Counted from the first letter of the stretch, positions 47,814 to 61,404 are shown. The stretch: 64,000 nt of DNA from Cryptomeria japonica (GCF_030272615.1 NC_081415.1:193238695-193302694); one strand, 5' to 3'. The notes: generated by a model not told the origin, from the sequence alone. Translations and numbers: made by a program.

Positions 47814-47996
47814 ATGGTGAAGGCATGGTTTTACAAGGAATATGGATCTCTTGCTGTTCTGCATCCGAGAGCAGTGAAGTTGATTATGGCTTCCATAATC
47901 ATTTTGGCCTTAATTTTCACTATAATAACAGTAGCAGCAGAAGCACAACCCACTAAACCAAAACGTCATCCAGGAGGCGATCCAAAACATCATTAA
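47814..47996 (+). CDS. Candidate CLE-like secreted signalling peptide (60 aa)
   Basis: I chose ATG 47814 (context AAAAATGGTG, good for plants); an upstream in-frame TTG would add four residues but is unlikely. Residues 1-22 are a basic n-region (MVKAWFYKEYGS...). Residues about 23-41 are a strong hydrophobic stretch (IMASIIILALIFTIITVAA), and VAAEA-Q near 44/45 looks like a signal peptidase site. The remainder is 16 residues, Pro/Lys-rich, ending KRHPGGDPKHH followed at once by TAA. CLE precursors are short, single-exon, have a signal peptide and end in a 12-residue motif of the RxxPGGPDPxHH type. Here all key positions match (P4, G5, G6, D8, P9, H11, H12) but P7 is absent, giving 11 residues, and the variable domain is very short. 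If real it would be an apoplastic ligand for CLV1-type receptor kinases. Alternatives are a decayed CLE gene or a non-CLE secreted peptide. Confidence 0.6.
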   Translation: MVKAWFYKEYGSLAVLHPRAVKLIMASIIILALIFTIITVAAEAQPTKPKRHPGGDPKHH

Positions 47997-48068
47997 CTTA
48001 TCATACTCATGCATGGAATTATAAACTCTTTCCATAGTTTTAGATTACAGATTGTTAGGGTAGGCCAG

Positions 48069-50040
48069 ATGTTTGGAGTCCCTTTCCGTATCAAAGATTT
48101 TGCATATGTGATAGTGTGTCCTTTTCTTCCTTTGGCATGAAGGCAGAGGAAAGATTGTCTTTTCCCCCATTGAACGAGCAGCGATAATCTTTGTATCCAT
48201 GATAGCATTTGCCTGTGAGGGTGTAATTATTACACCCTCACTGTTGGTAGTCTATGTTTGGAGTCCCTTTCCGTATCAAAGCTTTTGCATATGTGATAGT
48301 GTCCTTTTCTTCCTTTGGCATGAAGGCAGAGGAAAGATTGTCTTTTCCCCCATTGAATGAGCAGTGATAATCTTTGTATCCATGAGGGTGTAATTATTAC
48401 ACCCTCACTGTTGGTAGTCTATGTTTGGAGTCCCTTTCCGTATCAAAGCTTTTGCATATGTGATAGTGTGTCCTTTTCTTCCTTTGGCATGAAGGCAGAG
48501 GAAAGATTGTCTTTTCCCCCATTGAACGAGCAGCGATAATCTTTGTATCCATGAGGGTGTAATTATTACACCCTCACTGTTGGTAGTCTATGTTTGGAGT
48601 CCCTTTCCGTATCAAAGCTTTTGCATATGTGATAGTGTGTCCTTTTCTTCCTTTGGCATGAAGGCAGAGGAAAGATTGTCCTTTCCCCCATTGAATGAGC
48701 AACGATAATCTTTGTATCCATATAGCATTTGCCTGTGAGTGTGTAATTATTACACCCTCACTGTTGGTAGTCTATGTTTGGAGTCCCTTTCTGTATCAAA
48801 GCTTTGCATATGTGATAGTGTGTCCTTTTCTTCCTTTGGCATGAAGGCAGAGGAAAGATTGTCTTTTCCCCCATTGAATGAGCAGCGATAATCTTTGTAT
48901 CCATGATAGCATTTGCCTGTGAGGGTGTAATTATTACACCCTCACTGTTGGTAGTCTATGTTTGGAGTCCCTTTCCGTATCAAAGCTTTTGCATATGTGA
49001 TAGTGTGTCCTTTTCTTCCTTTGGCATGAAGGCAAAGGAAAGATTGTCTTTTCCCCCATTGAATGAGCAGCGATAATCTTTGTATCCATGATAGTATTTG
49101 CCTGTGAGGGTGTAATTATTACACCCTCACTGTTGGTAGTCTATGTTTGGAGTCCCTTTCCGTATCAAACCTTTTGCATATGCGATAGTGTGTCCTTTTC
49201 TTCCTTTGGCATGAAGGCAGAGGAAAGATTGTCTTTTCCCCCATTGAATGAGCAGCGATAATCTTTGTATCCATGATAGCATTTGCCTGTGAGTGTGTAA
49301 TTATTACACCCTCACTGTTGGTAGTCTATGTTTGGAGTCCCTTTCTGTATCAAAGCTTTTGCATATGTGATAGTGTGTCCTTTTCTTCCTTTGGCATGAA
49401 GGCAGAGGAAAGATTGTCTTTTCCCCCATTGAATGAGCAGCGATAATCTTTGTATCCATGATAGCATTTGCCTGTGAGGGTGTAATTATTACACCCTCAC
49501 TGTTGGTAGTCTATGTTTGGAGTCCCTTTCCGTATCAAAGCTTTTGCATATGTGATAGTGTGTCCTTTTCTTCCTTTGGCATGAAGGCAGAGGAAAGATT
49601 GTCTTTTCCCCCATTGAATGAGCAGCGATAATCTTTGTATCCATGATAGCATTTGCCTGTGAGGGTGTAATTATTACACCCTCACTGTTGGTAGTCTATG
49701 TTTGGAGTCCCTTTCCATATCAAAGCTTTTGCATATGTGATAGTGTGTCCTTTTCTTCCTTTGGCATGAAGGCAGAGGAAAGATTGTCTTTTCCCCCATT
49801 GAATGAGCAGCGATAATCTTTGTATCCATGATAGCATTTGCCTGTGAGGGTGTAATTATTACACCCTCACTGTTGGTAGTCTATGTTTGGAGTCCCTTTC
49901 CGTATCAAACCTTTTGCATATGTGATAGTGTGTCCTTTTCTTCCTTTGGCACGAAGGCAGAGGAAAGTTTGTTTTTTCCCCCATTGCATGAGTAGGGATA
50001 ATATTTGTATCCATGATAGCATTTGCCTGTACTGTTGGTA
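48069..50040 (+). repeat. Tandem array of 11 x about 185-bp units with palindromes
   Basis: Starts about 70 bp after the small gene's stop. Unit phases by 'gtctatgtttggag' fall at 48250, 48417, 48586, 48770, 48954, 49139, 49324, 49509, 49694 and 49879. Spacing is 184-185 in seven of the nine full intervals; two early units are 167 and 169 because about 16 bp are missing, and the last is 162 because the palindrome is lost. Most units end in GTGAGGGTGTAAT-T-ATTACACCCTCAC, a perfect 13-bp inverted repeat. Units differ by single bases, so the array is young. Frames in it (48357-48539, 48208-47993) are repeat-derived and not genes. Confidence 0.95.
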
Positions 50041-52129
50041 GTTTATGTTCTATTAAATTCTATATAACATAAATTATGTTATTCAAAGTTCGTAGACTTT
50101 TATTTCGACAAAATAAAAGTATAACTGATGTGATAAGATCTTTTATTTGATCAAGTTGAATTCATTTTAAAAAGAGAAAAACGGATGTCTACGATGATAT
50201 TAACCTTTTTAAATTTTGTATTATTAGTCAATAAATGCTCAATCACTCAATTATTAATCTTTTAAATAATTTTTGACAACTAGTAAAATTAAATCATGTT
50301 ACTTAACTCATACAAAATATAAATTGTCACTAATGTTCTTGTATTAATTGTCATTTTTATTCTACTCTCTATTGGGAAAATGGTGTCTCAACTTTCCATT
50401 TACATGAGGTTACTATTATCCCAGAAGCTTCTAGTTGGTTAGATAAGCATGCCGGTAAAGTTTCGTCACAAGATCATAGCTAGTTTTAAGGATATTAAAG
50501 TTTTCGTTTTGGAAGGGCGCAATTAAAGGTTTAAACTTAATTTTGGGGAATTTAGACCCTTTCAAACATCCTAAAAAGTGGGTGTAAATGGTTTAGCAGT
50601 TTACGAGGTGAAAGAGAACTTCATGAGCTTTTCGTTGCTTCAAACGGTTCATCAATCGGGCACATGGTTCACATGTTATGACCTCCGGAAGTTTGTACTC
50701 CTAAAATAGGAAATATAAAATGTATTGGGACATAAATAAGTTGTAAAAGGGAGGGACATGTGTTGATGTGTGTTTTAACACATCATAGGGCATCTTGAAG
50801 GGAAATAAGGTCGGCTACACCTTATTGGGTTTTTTTATCTCATGGTTTTGTAATACTATTCGATGGTTTCTTGTATTGCATCTCCTCTATATGAGGTGCG
50901 TGAGATAGAGGTTGTGTGTAAGAGTCTTATGGCTATTGAGTTACCTTTGAATCTCTGATTAGTGGTACTCCTACTAAGAGATTTGTCTGCAAGTATATTG
51001 TAATATGTTTTTTATTGTTGAATAATATATTAGGCAGCCTTAGGAGTGTGAGGTTTTCCTCTTGAAAGAGTTTTCCCCACATAAACCACTGGGTTATGAT
51101 TTGAATGTTATTATATTTATTTCTATTTTTTGTAACTGTTGTGACAATCTATAAAAATTTTTGCATTACTCTTCTCTCAAGGTTAGTGTAGGAAGTTGTT
51201 CTGCGACTTAACTTCCTTATACTCTCTACAATGATAAGTTCTTATGAAAACTATTAAAGTTTTGCAATTCAATGGTTTAAATAGTAGGATATGGTTTAAC
51301 ATAGATATTAATATTACATTTGTTTGATAAAATTAAATATCTTCATCATTAATGTATGGTATGGATAAAAAAATTAGATATCTATATAAATGTATGTCAT
51401 GTTCGAATTTGTCAAGACATGAATTTAAATAGACATACTTGCATTACAATTTCAAATTCTTATTTTCAATTCTATAAAAACCTAAATGATCATTTCATTT
51501 AATTGATTCTAGATATTTTTTTTTCAATTTACTATAAGGTCAATGGCATAGGAATTTTGTCTCTAGAGTTGTTTCACATTATTTATTTTTTGTTCTTGTT
51601 ATTATAAACTCAAACCTCTAACATACTAATTTATGATTTTCTTTTGGAGTAGCTAGCAACTAGTAAAATATTTATTAAAAATGAATCTAAACTCTACCTA
51701 GGAATTTGGCCTTATCACATATGTTGCCATGAGTGTATGATTAGGAAAAATGAATGTAACAACATTTTGAAAATGCTACAAGTATTGTTTCTATCTTTCT
51801 TATTGTACACATGAATATGTGAAGTTGTGTTATATGCATGTTTTGTTACAAAATTTCATAATTTTTTTTGTATGCAAATACAAGGCTACAAATTATTTTA
51901 TTCCAACTTGTTCCTTCTAAATGTGTAGTGACTCTATTGTCCAATAGATAGGCACTAGTTTGAGACCATTTACCAATCTCACATCATTAAATCAAAATAT
52001 TCTAATCAATAGTTAGTTTAGGTGGTCCTTCTCATGCACCCATGACTATCAATATAACCAAGGAATTATCTTTAAGTGAAAAATCACAAAACACAATTTA
52101 TGTGGGTAATTCATTTTTACAGTCATATA

Positions 52130-52147
52130 AACTATATAGGGGTTATT
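52130..52147 (+). repeat. Target-site duplication, left (retroposon B)
   Basis: 'aactatataggggttatt', repeated exactly at 53787-53804. Confidence 0.9.
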
Positions 52148-53786
52148 GGCTAGTGATGGGTAGGAAAGGGAGTGTAGGAGGAAGCGAGAAGGGGAGGGTT
52201 TCGTTGGTAGATGATTCTAGTGTTCTTGATGAGGACAACAATGGTGATGGGGGAGATGATCCATTTTTCCCCATCCTCTTTCCTGTGTTCTCATCTTTTC
52301 TCCCCATTATGGAATGAGGGTTCTTCACTGAGGGCTCAGAGGACTTGTTGGTTTGGTTTGTGGAGACGATGGTAGAGCACCTCTTGGCTGTTTTTGCTGA
52401 TGGTGCACTTTATGGAGGTGCGGTTGTGTTATTTCTCACTCTTGATGGGCGATGGATTCCTCTTGGGTTCATGTGGGCCGGGTTTTGGGTGGATGACTCT
52501 ATCCCTCTTCCAGGGGTTTTTGTGGGTGTTGTCCCATGTTCGGGCTTTCCGCTTGGGTTGGTTTTCAGGAACCCCTTTCTTGTTCTGAGGTTTTTTCTTT
52601 CAGTGAGAGTTTTGTGGGGGCTTTGGTTCTATGCCTTTTTGGAGGGTGGTTTGAGGTTGGTGGCCCTTTCTGGTTTCTTTCCTTGTTTTCTTTCTCATGG
52701 GTTGTCTTCTAAGCGATCTATTGAGGTGACTGCAACTTCTATTGAGGTGGAGTTAGACTTGGTTGTTTTTATCATGAGTAGTTGTAGGGAAATTTTTAGG
52801 TTGGTTGTTTCCCTTTGGTATTCTCTTTCGTCTTTTATTATAGTTCTGGGAGCCATGCTAAAACCCAGTGTTTCTAGTTTAGGGAGCCGATTAAATTCTT
52901 ATGGGGTGGATTTTAGTAATTTTGGGAGATATATTGTAGCCCATGTTTCTTTGGTTTAGATTAAGGTTAAGCGAGCCTATATAAAACCCTTTTTGTCTCT
53001 TTTTTTGGGTTTTGTTCTTCCTTGTGTACCTCATGCTTATCTTGGACCCTGTTTTCTTGAGGGTTATTCTGACCTTCTTCATGGCTCCATGGCTTGGTGC
53101 TTTAGGATATATTGTTTACATCTTTGGGCTTCTCCATCTTTTCCTATTAAGGTGGGCCTTTCTTCTATGGAGGGGGAGATGGATGTGGCTGGAGGTGCTT
53201 TATCTTCTATCAAGGTGGACTCGGGTGCTACTAGTTATGCCTAGAGGATTCACATGTTTGATTATTTTGTGCTGAATATTTTTGGTGCTTTTTTAAAGCC
53301 CTATCTGGTTTTTGGAGTCCTATAAAATCCACTCTAAGGGTTGAGGGAGCCTAGAAAAACCCTATGTATTTTTCTCTTTTCAGGGCTAGGCTGGACGCTG
53401 GCAATTTTCAAGGGCCCAGTTTGGCCAGTCTCTATTTTTTGTTAGGTGAAGGTTTTGTTGATGTTCTCCTGATGTTTCTACTATAGGTTAAGGGTGCCTA
53501 GGAAAACCTTGCTGGTTGGCTAAGGGTCCTAGTCAAACCCTTGTTCTCTATCTCAGAGATCTAGTTGTTTTTAGATCTGTTAATTTGGCCAGCGTTGTTT
53601 GTAGTGTTTGAACCTTTTTTCTTGATGGTAATTGGTTTAGTGTTGGCTGATAGGTATGCTTGATCTTTCTATCTGTAGTGTCCTAGTGTTGGTTCCAGAT
53701 CTATAAAAATCCAAGGTTTTTAGGTTCCTTTAAAACCTATTGTTTGGGGTTTCAGGTCCCCTCAAAACCTGTTTATCCTAATCAAA
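52148..53786 (+). mobile_element. Retroposon, copy B
   Basis: Duplicate of 7527-9169 with the same flanking 18-bp repeats and the same A-rich end ('cctaatcaaaa'). The long frame of copy A is split here (52345-52959, then 52993-53244 and 53012-53275 in other frames). That argues against a conserved protein and for a non-coding or decayed element. Confidence 0.7.
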
Positions 53787-53804
53787 AACTATATAGGGGT
53801 TATT
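53787..53804 (+). repeat. Target-site duplication, right (retroposon B)
   Basis: Exact repeat of 52130-52147. Confidence 0.9.
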
Positions 53805-56331
53805 AAGGTAGCCAACCATTCTCATTATAGTGACAATATTTGGGGGCTAATCCAACAAGTTAGGTTTGGTTGTCATTAGTTTGTAATTTTTCATTTTGTT
53901 TGAATTTGATACCTATGAAGTTATACCCATGGGCATACGCTTTTTAGTCTAAGCTAAGCTTGGAGCATAGGAGATCTAACCCACTCTTATAGAGTTAGTC
54001 ATTAACTCTCCATAATTTATTCATGATTTAGTTTTACTTACATGATGAACACCTTAGCCTTGTGAGTGAGCTTCGGGTCTAGGAAATGGAACAAGATTTT
54101 TGAAACCTAACAGACCAACCAACTATAAATCCCTACCAAACCATTTCTATAAGACTAAATATCTATAGACATGACAAATATAAAATTTAAAAATATATAG
54201 GCATGAGCAACACTAATATGTTTGAAAGAGGATTAAGATTCTACATAGAGATAAGGTAGAGCTCTACGCTTTACATCTATAGTCTTGGTGAGGCCATGTA
54301 TAAGAAAATAAAGTACACACCAAAAGCATTGAATTTTTAGCCTAGTAATAATAGAACACATCATCAAAAGAAAATTCAATGCATACCACTTAAAAAAAGA
54401 AACTTTGGCCATGTGGATGGATTAGGGACCAAGGGGCATGATGAAGTAACCAAATACACTACCAAAGACAACAAATGACATCAATATTAAGCTACCCCCC
54501 ATTATTGCAGGTCACCATGATAGGAACTCAATCTTGCCACTACCAAGGGTGACACATGGTAAGCAAATAAAATAGCACCTACTCTGGCTAAGCCATTGTG
54601 AGAAGCCATGTGCCTATGCTCAAGAGAGAATGGGCCTCATTATAGATGTGATATATGAGTATAAGAGAATAATTATATGAATTTTATAAAAAAATTATTG
54701 GGTGCATCATATATATAGATATATGCATATGCAAGCATACATGTACATGTATGTATATATATGTATGTGTGTGTACATATATATGTATGTATGTATGTGT
54801 ATATATATAGATATATGTGTGTGTGTGTGTGTGGATGTGTTATTTATTTATTTAAATAATATATTAAAGTAAAATAAATAAAAAAGAAATTATGAGCTCA
54901 CAAGAATTTTAATTTTTTTAAAAGTAAATGGATGTGAGTTAGTGTTAGAAATATCTAAGCACAAATGAGATAAAATCCAAATGGACATAAATAGATTTGC
55001 ATATATATTAATTCCAAATAGCAACTAGGCATAGGTAAAAAACAATGCAATTTATTTTCTTAAAATAACTATATAAAATGATAATGACTGGAATAAAGAA
55101 TCATCGAGGTATGCTCTTGCAATCACTTCTAAGTATGGGATTGACTGGACACTAGGGATACATAGGGAGAAGGTGTTATCTCACATCTTTTTCCACAACA
55201 CATGTTCAGGATATGATGATGATTAGGGATGTCCTCTAATAATTTCCTATCATCAAGGAAATTGAGTACAAGCCCTAGGAATGCTAGTTGATAATGTTCT
55301 AGCATCCTAAGGATGTCCTTTTTTAATTGAAAAAAAAACAATCATTTTTTAGGAAAACTAGGTGAAGTCTTTAAACACTTCCACACTTCTTTTAAAACCT
55401 TAAACATACCATATATAGAATTGAATCACCCATTTGCATTTCCGCCACAATTGACACAATCATTTATGCACTTGAATGTCAACTTAGAAGTGAGGAAGGG
55501 CGAAAAATATACCATGCAAAGTTTATGCCTAGTCACCCTTGAATATTTGCTATATTCACACAAATGAAATTAATGGCATGATAGTAAAAATTAAAATAGA
55601 GCATTCCTAATGCCAACTATAATGATTTCCTACAAAATCGACAAGTAACTCTAAATGTTGTGCAATTGAAGAGAAATCTTATTATCATTGTGTTCTAAAC
55701 TTGGAAACATGGTGATCCTATTTTTGTCAAAGAACGTTTTAAATTGCTTTAGTATTCTCTATATTTTTAGCCTAGCGAGTGACAAAATGGGTACATCATA
55801 AATTTAGTGCTTCTATTTCTTCTAATAAATTCAACAGTTGTTGTATTTGCTAGATTATTTCATCTCATTAACTATAGGCTTTAAACTTATTGTGTACTTT
55901 TAAACCCTGATATATATGCCAATCCTTGTTGTCCTTGTACCTAAAAATGTTGTAGAAGATTAATGGAAACCCCCTATCATATTTCTTATTGATTAGACAG
56001 TTCTCCATTTTCTTTGAGCATTCCACTCTTGTTTTCTCCTATTCTCGAGCTCTCCTTCCATCTTTTCAATCAACAGATGTACATGCTTCTTGAAAAATAG
56101 TTTCATCATATTGAGAGTGGTAGTGGATGGTATTGATATTATTTAAAAAGGGAGAAATGATCTTTCTTAATCAATCTACTCATTTTTGTATGGCCATCTA
56201 CTCATTCCTATCACATTTGAACAATCCTATTGGAATGACAAATAAAATGAAATGCTAGAAACTGCACTTTATAGCATATCAAAGGAATGAAAAGCACTCA
56301 AATATATTTTAGGATTAATTCACAAGATACG
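53805..56331. other. Non-coding part of segment B
   Basis: Collinear with 9188 onward in copy A. Includes the microsatellite at 54711 and a 65-bp insertion at 54450-54510. No conserved frame. About 56190-56331 replaces the unrelated 11515-12220 of copy A. Confidence 0.5.
54711..54855 (+). repeat. TA/TG microsatellite
   Basis: Homologue of 10041-10210, shorter in the TG and TTTA tracts. Confidence 0.9.
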
Positions 56332-56636
56332 TGCAAATAGAAAACAGAGCAACAAAATAGAGGAAAAGAAATATAATAGATTAAAGAGAAGAACAGATAA
56401 TAATTCGTATTGATCAAATAATATCTATTTATACAACATTGATGACAAACAACTTCCCTAAAAATTTGCTAAATAAACTGACAACTAACTGTGAACATTG
56501 ACAACAAACTATATATGATGGACTTGTAACTAAAGAGTTTGAAATCAAACTAAATACTGCTGCCAACAAAGTAGAAGATGAAAGATGTGCATTTAATTTT
56601 TGACATCCACGTTAGTTGCTATTACTTAATCTAACA
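56332..56636 (-). mobile_element. Ty1/copia 3' LTR (copy B)
   Basis: Minus strand TGTTAGATTAAGTAATAG from 56636, preceded by PPT 'cccccttaagg' on the plus strand at about 56639-56649. It ends with TGCAAATAG on the plus strand at 56332, the best preserved LTR end of the three copies. Confidence 0.75.
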
Positions 56637-56749
56637 CACCCCCTTAAGGAATAACATAAATTTGGTTGACTCTTCATGTGTCTCTACATATTACAAACTA
56701 GGAATTAATGTGACTAGCAACATAAAAGAAAACAATACATTATATAGTA

Positions 56750-57886
56750 GTTCTTCTTTCAAAATAGTTCATAGATCAGTAAGACTTCTTCAAGTTGATT
56801 CCAACTATTGGTATACTCATGATGAGACTATCATCCAAGTTCCCAACACCATTGGATACCATTTGCACAAGAAGTGTCTCATCACCCTCGTAAAGGTATG
56901 ATGTTGAACTTCTAGATTTTTCAGATCTCCCCTGAACTATCGGACACCAATTCTCAGATGCATGTCTCATAACCTCAATGAGGCATAGTTTCTCTAATCC
57001 ATTAGCACCTTAGACTATTGAGCATCCATCTATCCTCTACTGAATCTCTCCCTACCTTCAAAGTGTTGACCTTTTCAAAATAGAACAAGTTATTTCTCTT
57101 CAATGATGCCATCATCACTATCAACATTGGGTAGTTTCCAAACAACAAATATATTTATTAATTCTTTAACTTTACCTTTGAGAAGGTCATTTGCATGAAT
57201 TTAATAATTAATTATAGTATGACCTAATTTCTTACAATAGTAACATTCAATGTTATTTTTATTTTACATTCTCTTTCCCATCCTTCTCTTTGAGTATAAT
57301 GAATGTTCAAGCTAAGCATCTTCTCTTGAATCTCCTTTAGCTAGACTCTTTTCTTCAGCTAACAACACCAAAATCACATCTTCTAAAGTTTTTGATTAAA
57401 TCTAACTAAGAGTAAATATAACATTGTTATATTTTGAAGGAAAACTATTCAATAAAATAGATTTAGCATCTTCTATATCAACCACAACACCAACTTCTGC
57501 TAGTTTTTCCATAAGAGATCCCGGGTTGCTTATATGGCTAGACATAGTAATATTATCAGAAATATTGAATCCAATAATTGCAGCTTCAAAGAGAACTTTT
57601 CATTTGTTTCTTTTTCTCCAAACAACTTATTTAATTCATCCCAAATTTCTTTTGATTATTTTTCTAAATAAACATGATGTAAATTTGAATATGATAGAGC
57701 AAGACCTATATTGGACTTGACTTTCTCATCTCTGCTTTCCCAATAAATATTCTTTTTATTATCTGTAGGTACTACTTCAGTCCCATTAACTATACCCCAT
57801 AAACTTTTGTTCATCAATTTCATTTTCATTTTCACTTTCCATGTGTGAAAATCATGACCATTGTATTTCTCTAGAGGTACATCCAT
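56750..57886 (-). pseudogene. Ty1/copia gag remnant (copy B)
   Basis: The minus frame from ATG 57886 begins MDVPLEKYNGHDFHTWKVKM and runs into NKSLWGIVNGTE and NLHHVYLEK, the N-terminal half of copia gag with its usual start. It is followed by stops; the C-terminal part is at 56970-56776. As in copy A there is no pol between gag and the 3' LTR. Confidence 0.8.
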
Positions 57887-57908
57887 TTCTAGATACTTCT
57901 ATGATAAA

Positions 57909-60900
57909 TGTAACACCTCATCAAGAACCCTAGAGGAATTGACTAACATTTCTAAAAAGAGTGAAATATATTTTTTTTAACTTTAAATGATTTCTCTATA
58001 AAATTTAAAGGATAAAATTTAACCATAATGCACAAGTAGAAGACGTCTACTAACTCTTCCCCTAAGGTTTCTTAACATTGTTACTCATCTAACCATACTA
58101 CATTCAAGGAACTGAAGCTAAACAAAGATAAGATGGATACTTATAATAGTGTATTCCAAAATAAAAACCAATGTATTTCATAAAACAAAATTACTGAATC
58201 ATACAACTTCATTGCATATAAATATTTCCTAAAGCTTCAATCATTAAATTGCCTATATCTGTAGTCTATTACAACATGCAAAGAAATGAATGATGAACAT
58301 GTACATATTCAAATACATAAGATCATTACTACCATTTGCGGATCTAAAAACCTATCATCTAAGTCTCACTTTACTTGCATCCAATTTAGATCATAGATAC
58401 ATCATAGTTCCATCATATTTACATCATTTTCCATGTAGGCATGTACATACATATTTACAACTGATTAAGCATAGGTACAACACGATAGAAGCATAAAATC
58501 TCCATCTAACTGACCGAGTTGACCAAACCCAAGAGTGGCAATAGGAAACTGAATGAAGCCAATTCACGCATAGATAGGTTCAAAATCCCTGATGGAAGAA
58601 GGAACCAACCATGGGGAACCCGAAGGACCACCCCCCATCCTAGGAGATAACCTAAGGCCCTTAAGAATACAAAAAATGAAATACAACACATGGTTAAAAA
58701 ACACATCCACTAGGTAGAAACACAATCAAATACACATAGATAATACTCCAAACAGGAATACTCCAGAGGCTACAAACACCTGGTAGGACATTGGTGCTCA
58801 CAAGGGGAGAGTGTCATCGCATAGCTTGTTATCATGAGTTATCCTGGTAGGTCTCCATTATGCCCCAACCACCATCTTGGGTTATCATGTTACCCTTTCC
58901 CAATCCCCATCCCCCATTCAAGTCTCATGTGGAACCGACATACCTTTCAAGAAGATAAGGTAGTTGATCATGCCATTTCAAGCCTTCCCACCTCATCTTG
59001 AACCTAAACAAGCACTAAAGCCATGAGTGGGGCATAGTTAATATTGTTTAATGTGTTTAACTACCCAACCCCCTAATAGATTAATTAGGTTATCATTTAT
59101 TAAACAAAAATTCCAATGGGTTAACTTGGCAACCACTTTGGGCCCTGACCCCCACTTGGAAGCCACTCCCCCTCATGACACTAAGCCTATCCAAAACCAA
59201 TCATCATCAAAGGAATTATCATAAAATAATCTCATAAGTCTCATTAAAAAGATCAGAAGCACCATAGACCATATAATGAGTTCCAACCAAGTATGGAATT
59301 ACATCGCATCTCAACCACATAGCCATTAAATACAAAAGCTTCCAACAAAGAGGACAAAATGGCTTAATCCCATAAAGACAGTAGTGTTAAATACCAAGAG
59401 ACTAATAAGGCACCATAGCCATCCAGAAGTAATGCCCACACATAGATAAGAACATAATATCACTAACAGGAAAGACAAAACTCAAAGACCAACCTCTAGA
59501 GCCCCAAAGACATATGGGCCAAAACAACATAAAAGACACAAAACCCCGACACCTATTGGTTTAGGTTACTATAAAATTAAAGGTGAAGGGTTTGATTTAA
59601 TTAATGATTAAAATAATTCCAAAGTCAATAATATTTACATCAAAGGCATAAGTGAACATTGGCCAATATACATCACAATGACATGCAATGCAAAACTACC
59701 ATTATACACAACCACATACATCCTCTTCACAGGAAGGGCACACAAGGAATAACATGGATGATCAAACCTTACACCAAATCTCAAAATAATGACCACTACT
59801 GAAAGGAGGAGTAAACTAACAACTAAATGTAGATACATAAACATGCATGGTCAAATATGAAATACATCACATAAGATTATTATTGAATTAGTTTCACTAA
59901 ATTGTTTAACATTATTTAATAAAACATATGACATAAACACACATATAACTTCAATTATTTTTTTACCTCTATAAGAATATCATCAATTTAATAATTAAAT
60001 AAAATAATTAACCAATTTAATTAATCAAGAAACAAATAATATAATGCAGACCAAATGTTGGGCAAAATAATTTAATAACTTAATTGCTGAAAATTACATT
60101 TAATAATAATTTCATTGCTGGTGTGTAATACTTTTTGCAGAGTGAATTGAGTTAATTGCAGGGAGGTCTAAAAATAGAAGGGCCAACTCGTATGCATTAG
60201 GTCATGGGACTGAGAAGCCCACCCCCACATTGTGGGTAGAGGCTCAATTTCCTCCCCACACTGTCGTGGGTGGGGGCTCACCTCCTCCGCACATAGCAGT
60301 GGGTTCCCTACAGTGTGGGTGGAGGCTTGGGAAGAGGCAGTGCCCCTCCACACAAACAAAATCAACACCCATAAAAAATATATAATTGCAAACTTACATT
60401 AAAATAAAGAAATTTATTAAATTAATATTCAAATAAATTAACAAATAAATATATAATATTTTTAGAGATACATCTACAAAAGGGAAAATTAATTAATTAT
60501 AATTGCAGATTGCTATTATTAAATAGATAGTAACAACAAACAATAAGAAAATAATTAAATAAATTCCAACAGTGAACATGAATGAAAATAATTAAATATA
60601 TTTAATTGCAGAAACCCCAATCAACCCAATTCATGGTTATCCAAAAATTCATAGGAGATAATTCAAAATAACATACTCCATTGATATTACAATCATCCCA
60701 AATCAATCTCACATATAGAAAAACTAAGTTGATTGAAAGTCACATAAATTCATTCAGATTATTGAATGGATCCATGCTTTTGAATACACGGGATGGGTTC
60801 ATTCGATAATCTGAATACAAATAGATTATCACTCAAATTCCATACCCTGAAATGTAGAGAAAATACATTTTTTTAAATGAAACCCTACCCCGAAATCACT

Positions 60901-61354
60901 ACCGAAAATTGCAGATCGGGGAAGTACAAAAATCTAAATGAACACACGAGCTTCACACCAATTCTCCTTAAAATTTGGGAGCACCTTGGTATGAAAAACC
61001 CACACTCAATTTTCTCTCAAATCCATCTCCCTTTCTCTGTATATTTTTTTAGAAACTCCCGAAAATAATGAAAAGGAGAAAAGATCCCCTTCCTCTAGAA
61101 AATTTCCAAAATAATAAAGGTTTCCTCCCAAAATTCCCTTCAATGTGAAAAATAGGAACTTTCTTTAAAATTTATCACTATCATTTATTAATTTTCCTTT
61201 TTGATTTTTAGTATATTTATTTAATAATTTAATCATTTTATCTTTCAAAAAATAACTTAATTTATTAATTATTCATACTTACGTTTTAATTTAATTAATA
61301 AAATATTACTATACTTTTTTTTTTATTAATTGACAAGGTAATATTATTTCGATA
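57909..61354 (+). mobile_element. Long LTR, TGTAAC type (copy B, fuller)
   Basis: Begins 'tgtaacacctcatcaagaac' and ends near 'ttatttcgataca', about 3.4 kb. Contains the 58553-60507 block that copy A has lost; this block resembles 42480-42720 in the related LTR ('gggttatcatgttaccc', 'ataaggtag'). A GC-rich patch at 60200-60350 holds repeated 'cacactgtcgtgggtgggg'-like strings. ORFs inside (58506-58706, 59635-59844, 60168-60368 minus; 60877-61068 plus) lack motifs. Confidence 0.65.
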
Positions 61355-61404
61355 CATGTATGTATGTATGTATGTATGTATGTATGTATGTATGTATGTA
61401 TGTA

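Noticed and set aside
47814-47870. N-terminus of a quinone oxidoreductase (MKAWxYxEYG type)
   Set aside because: The first 16 residues resemble the start of that family, but nothing else of the enzyme follows in any frame. The hydrophobic segment and C-terminus fit a secreted peptide better.
48357-48539. 60-codon ORF in the 185-bp array
   Set aside because: Repeat-derived; the frame shifts from unit to unit because 185 is not a multiple of three.
48069-50040. CRISPR-like array
   Set aside because: Units are contiguous 185-bp tandem copies without unique spacers, in a plant nuclear context.
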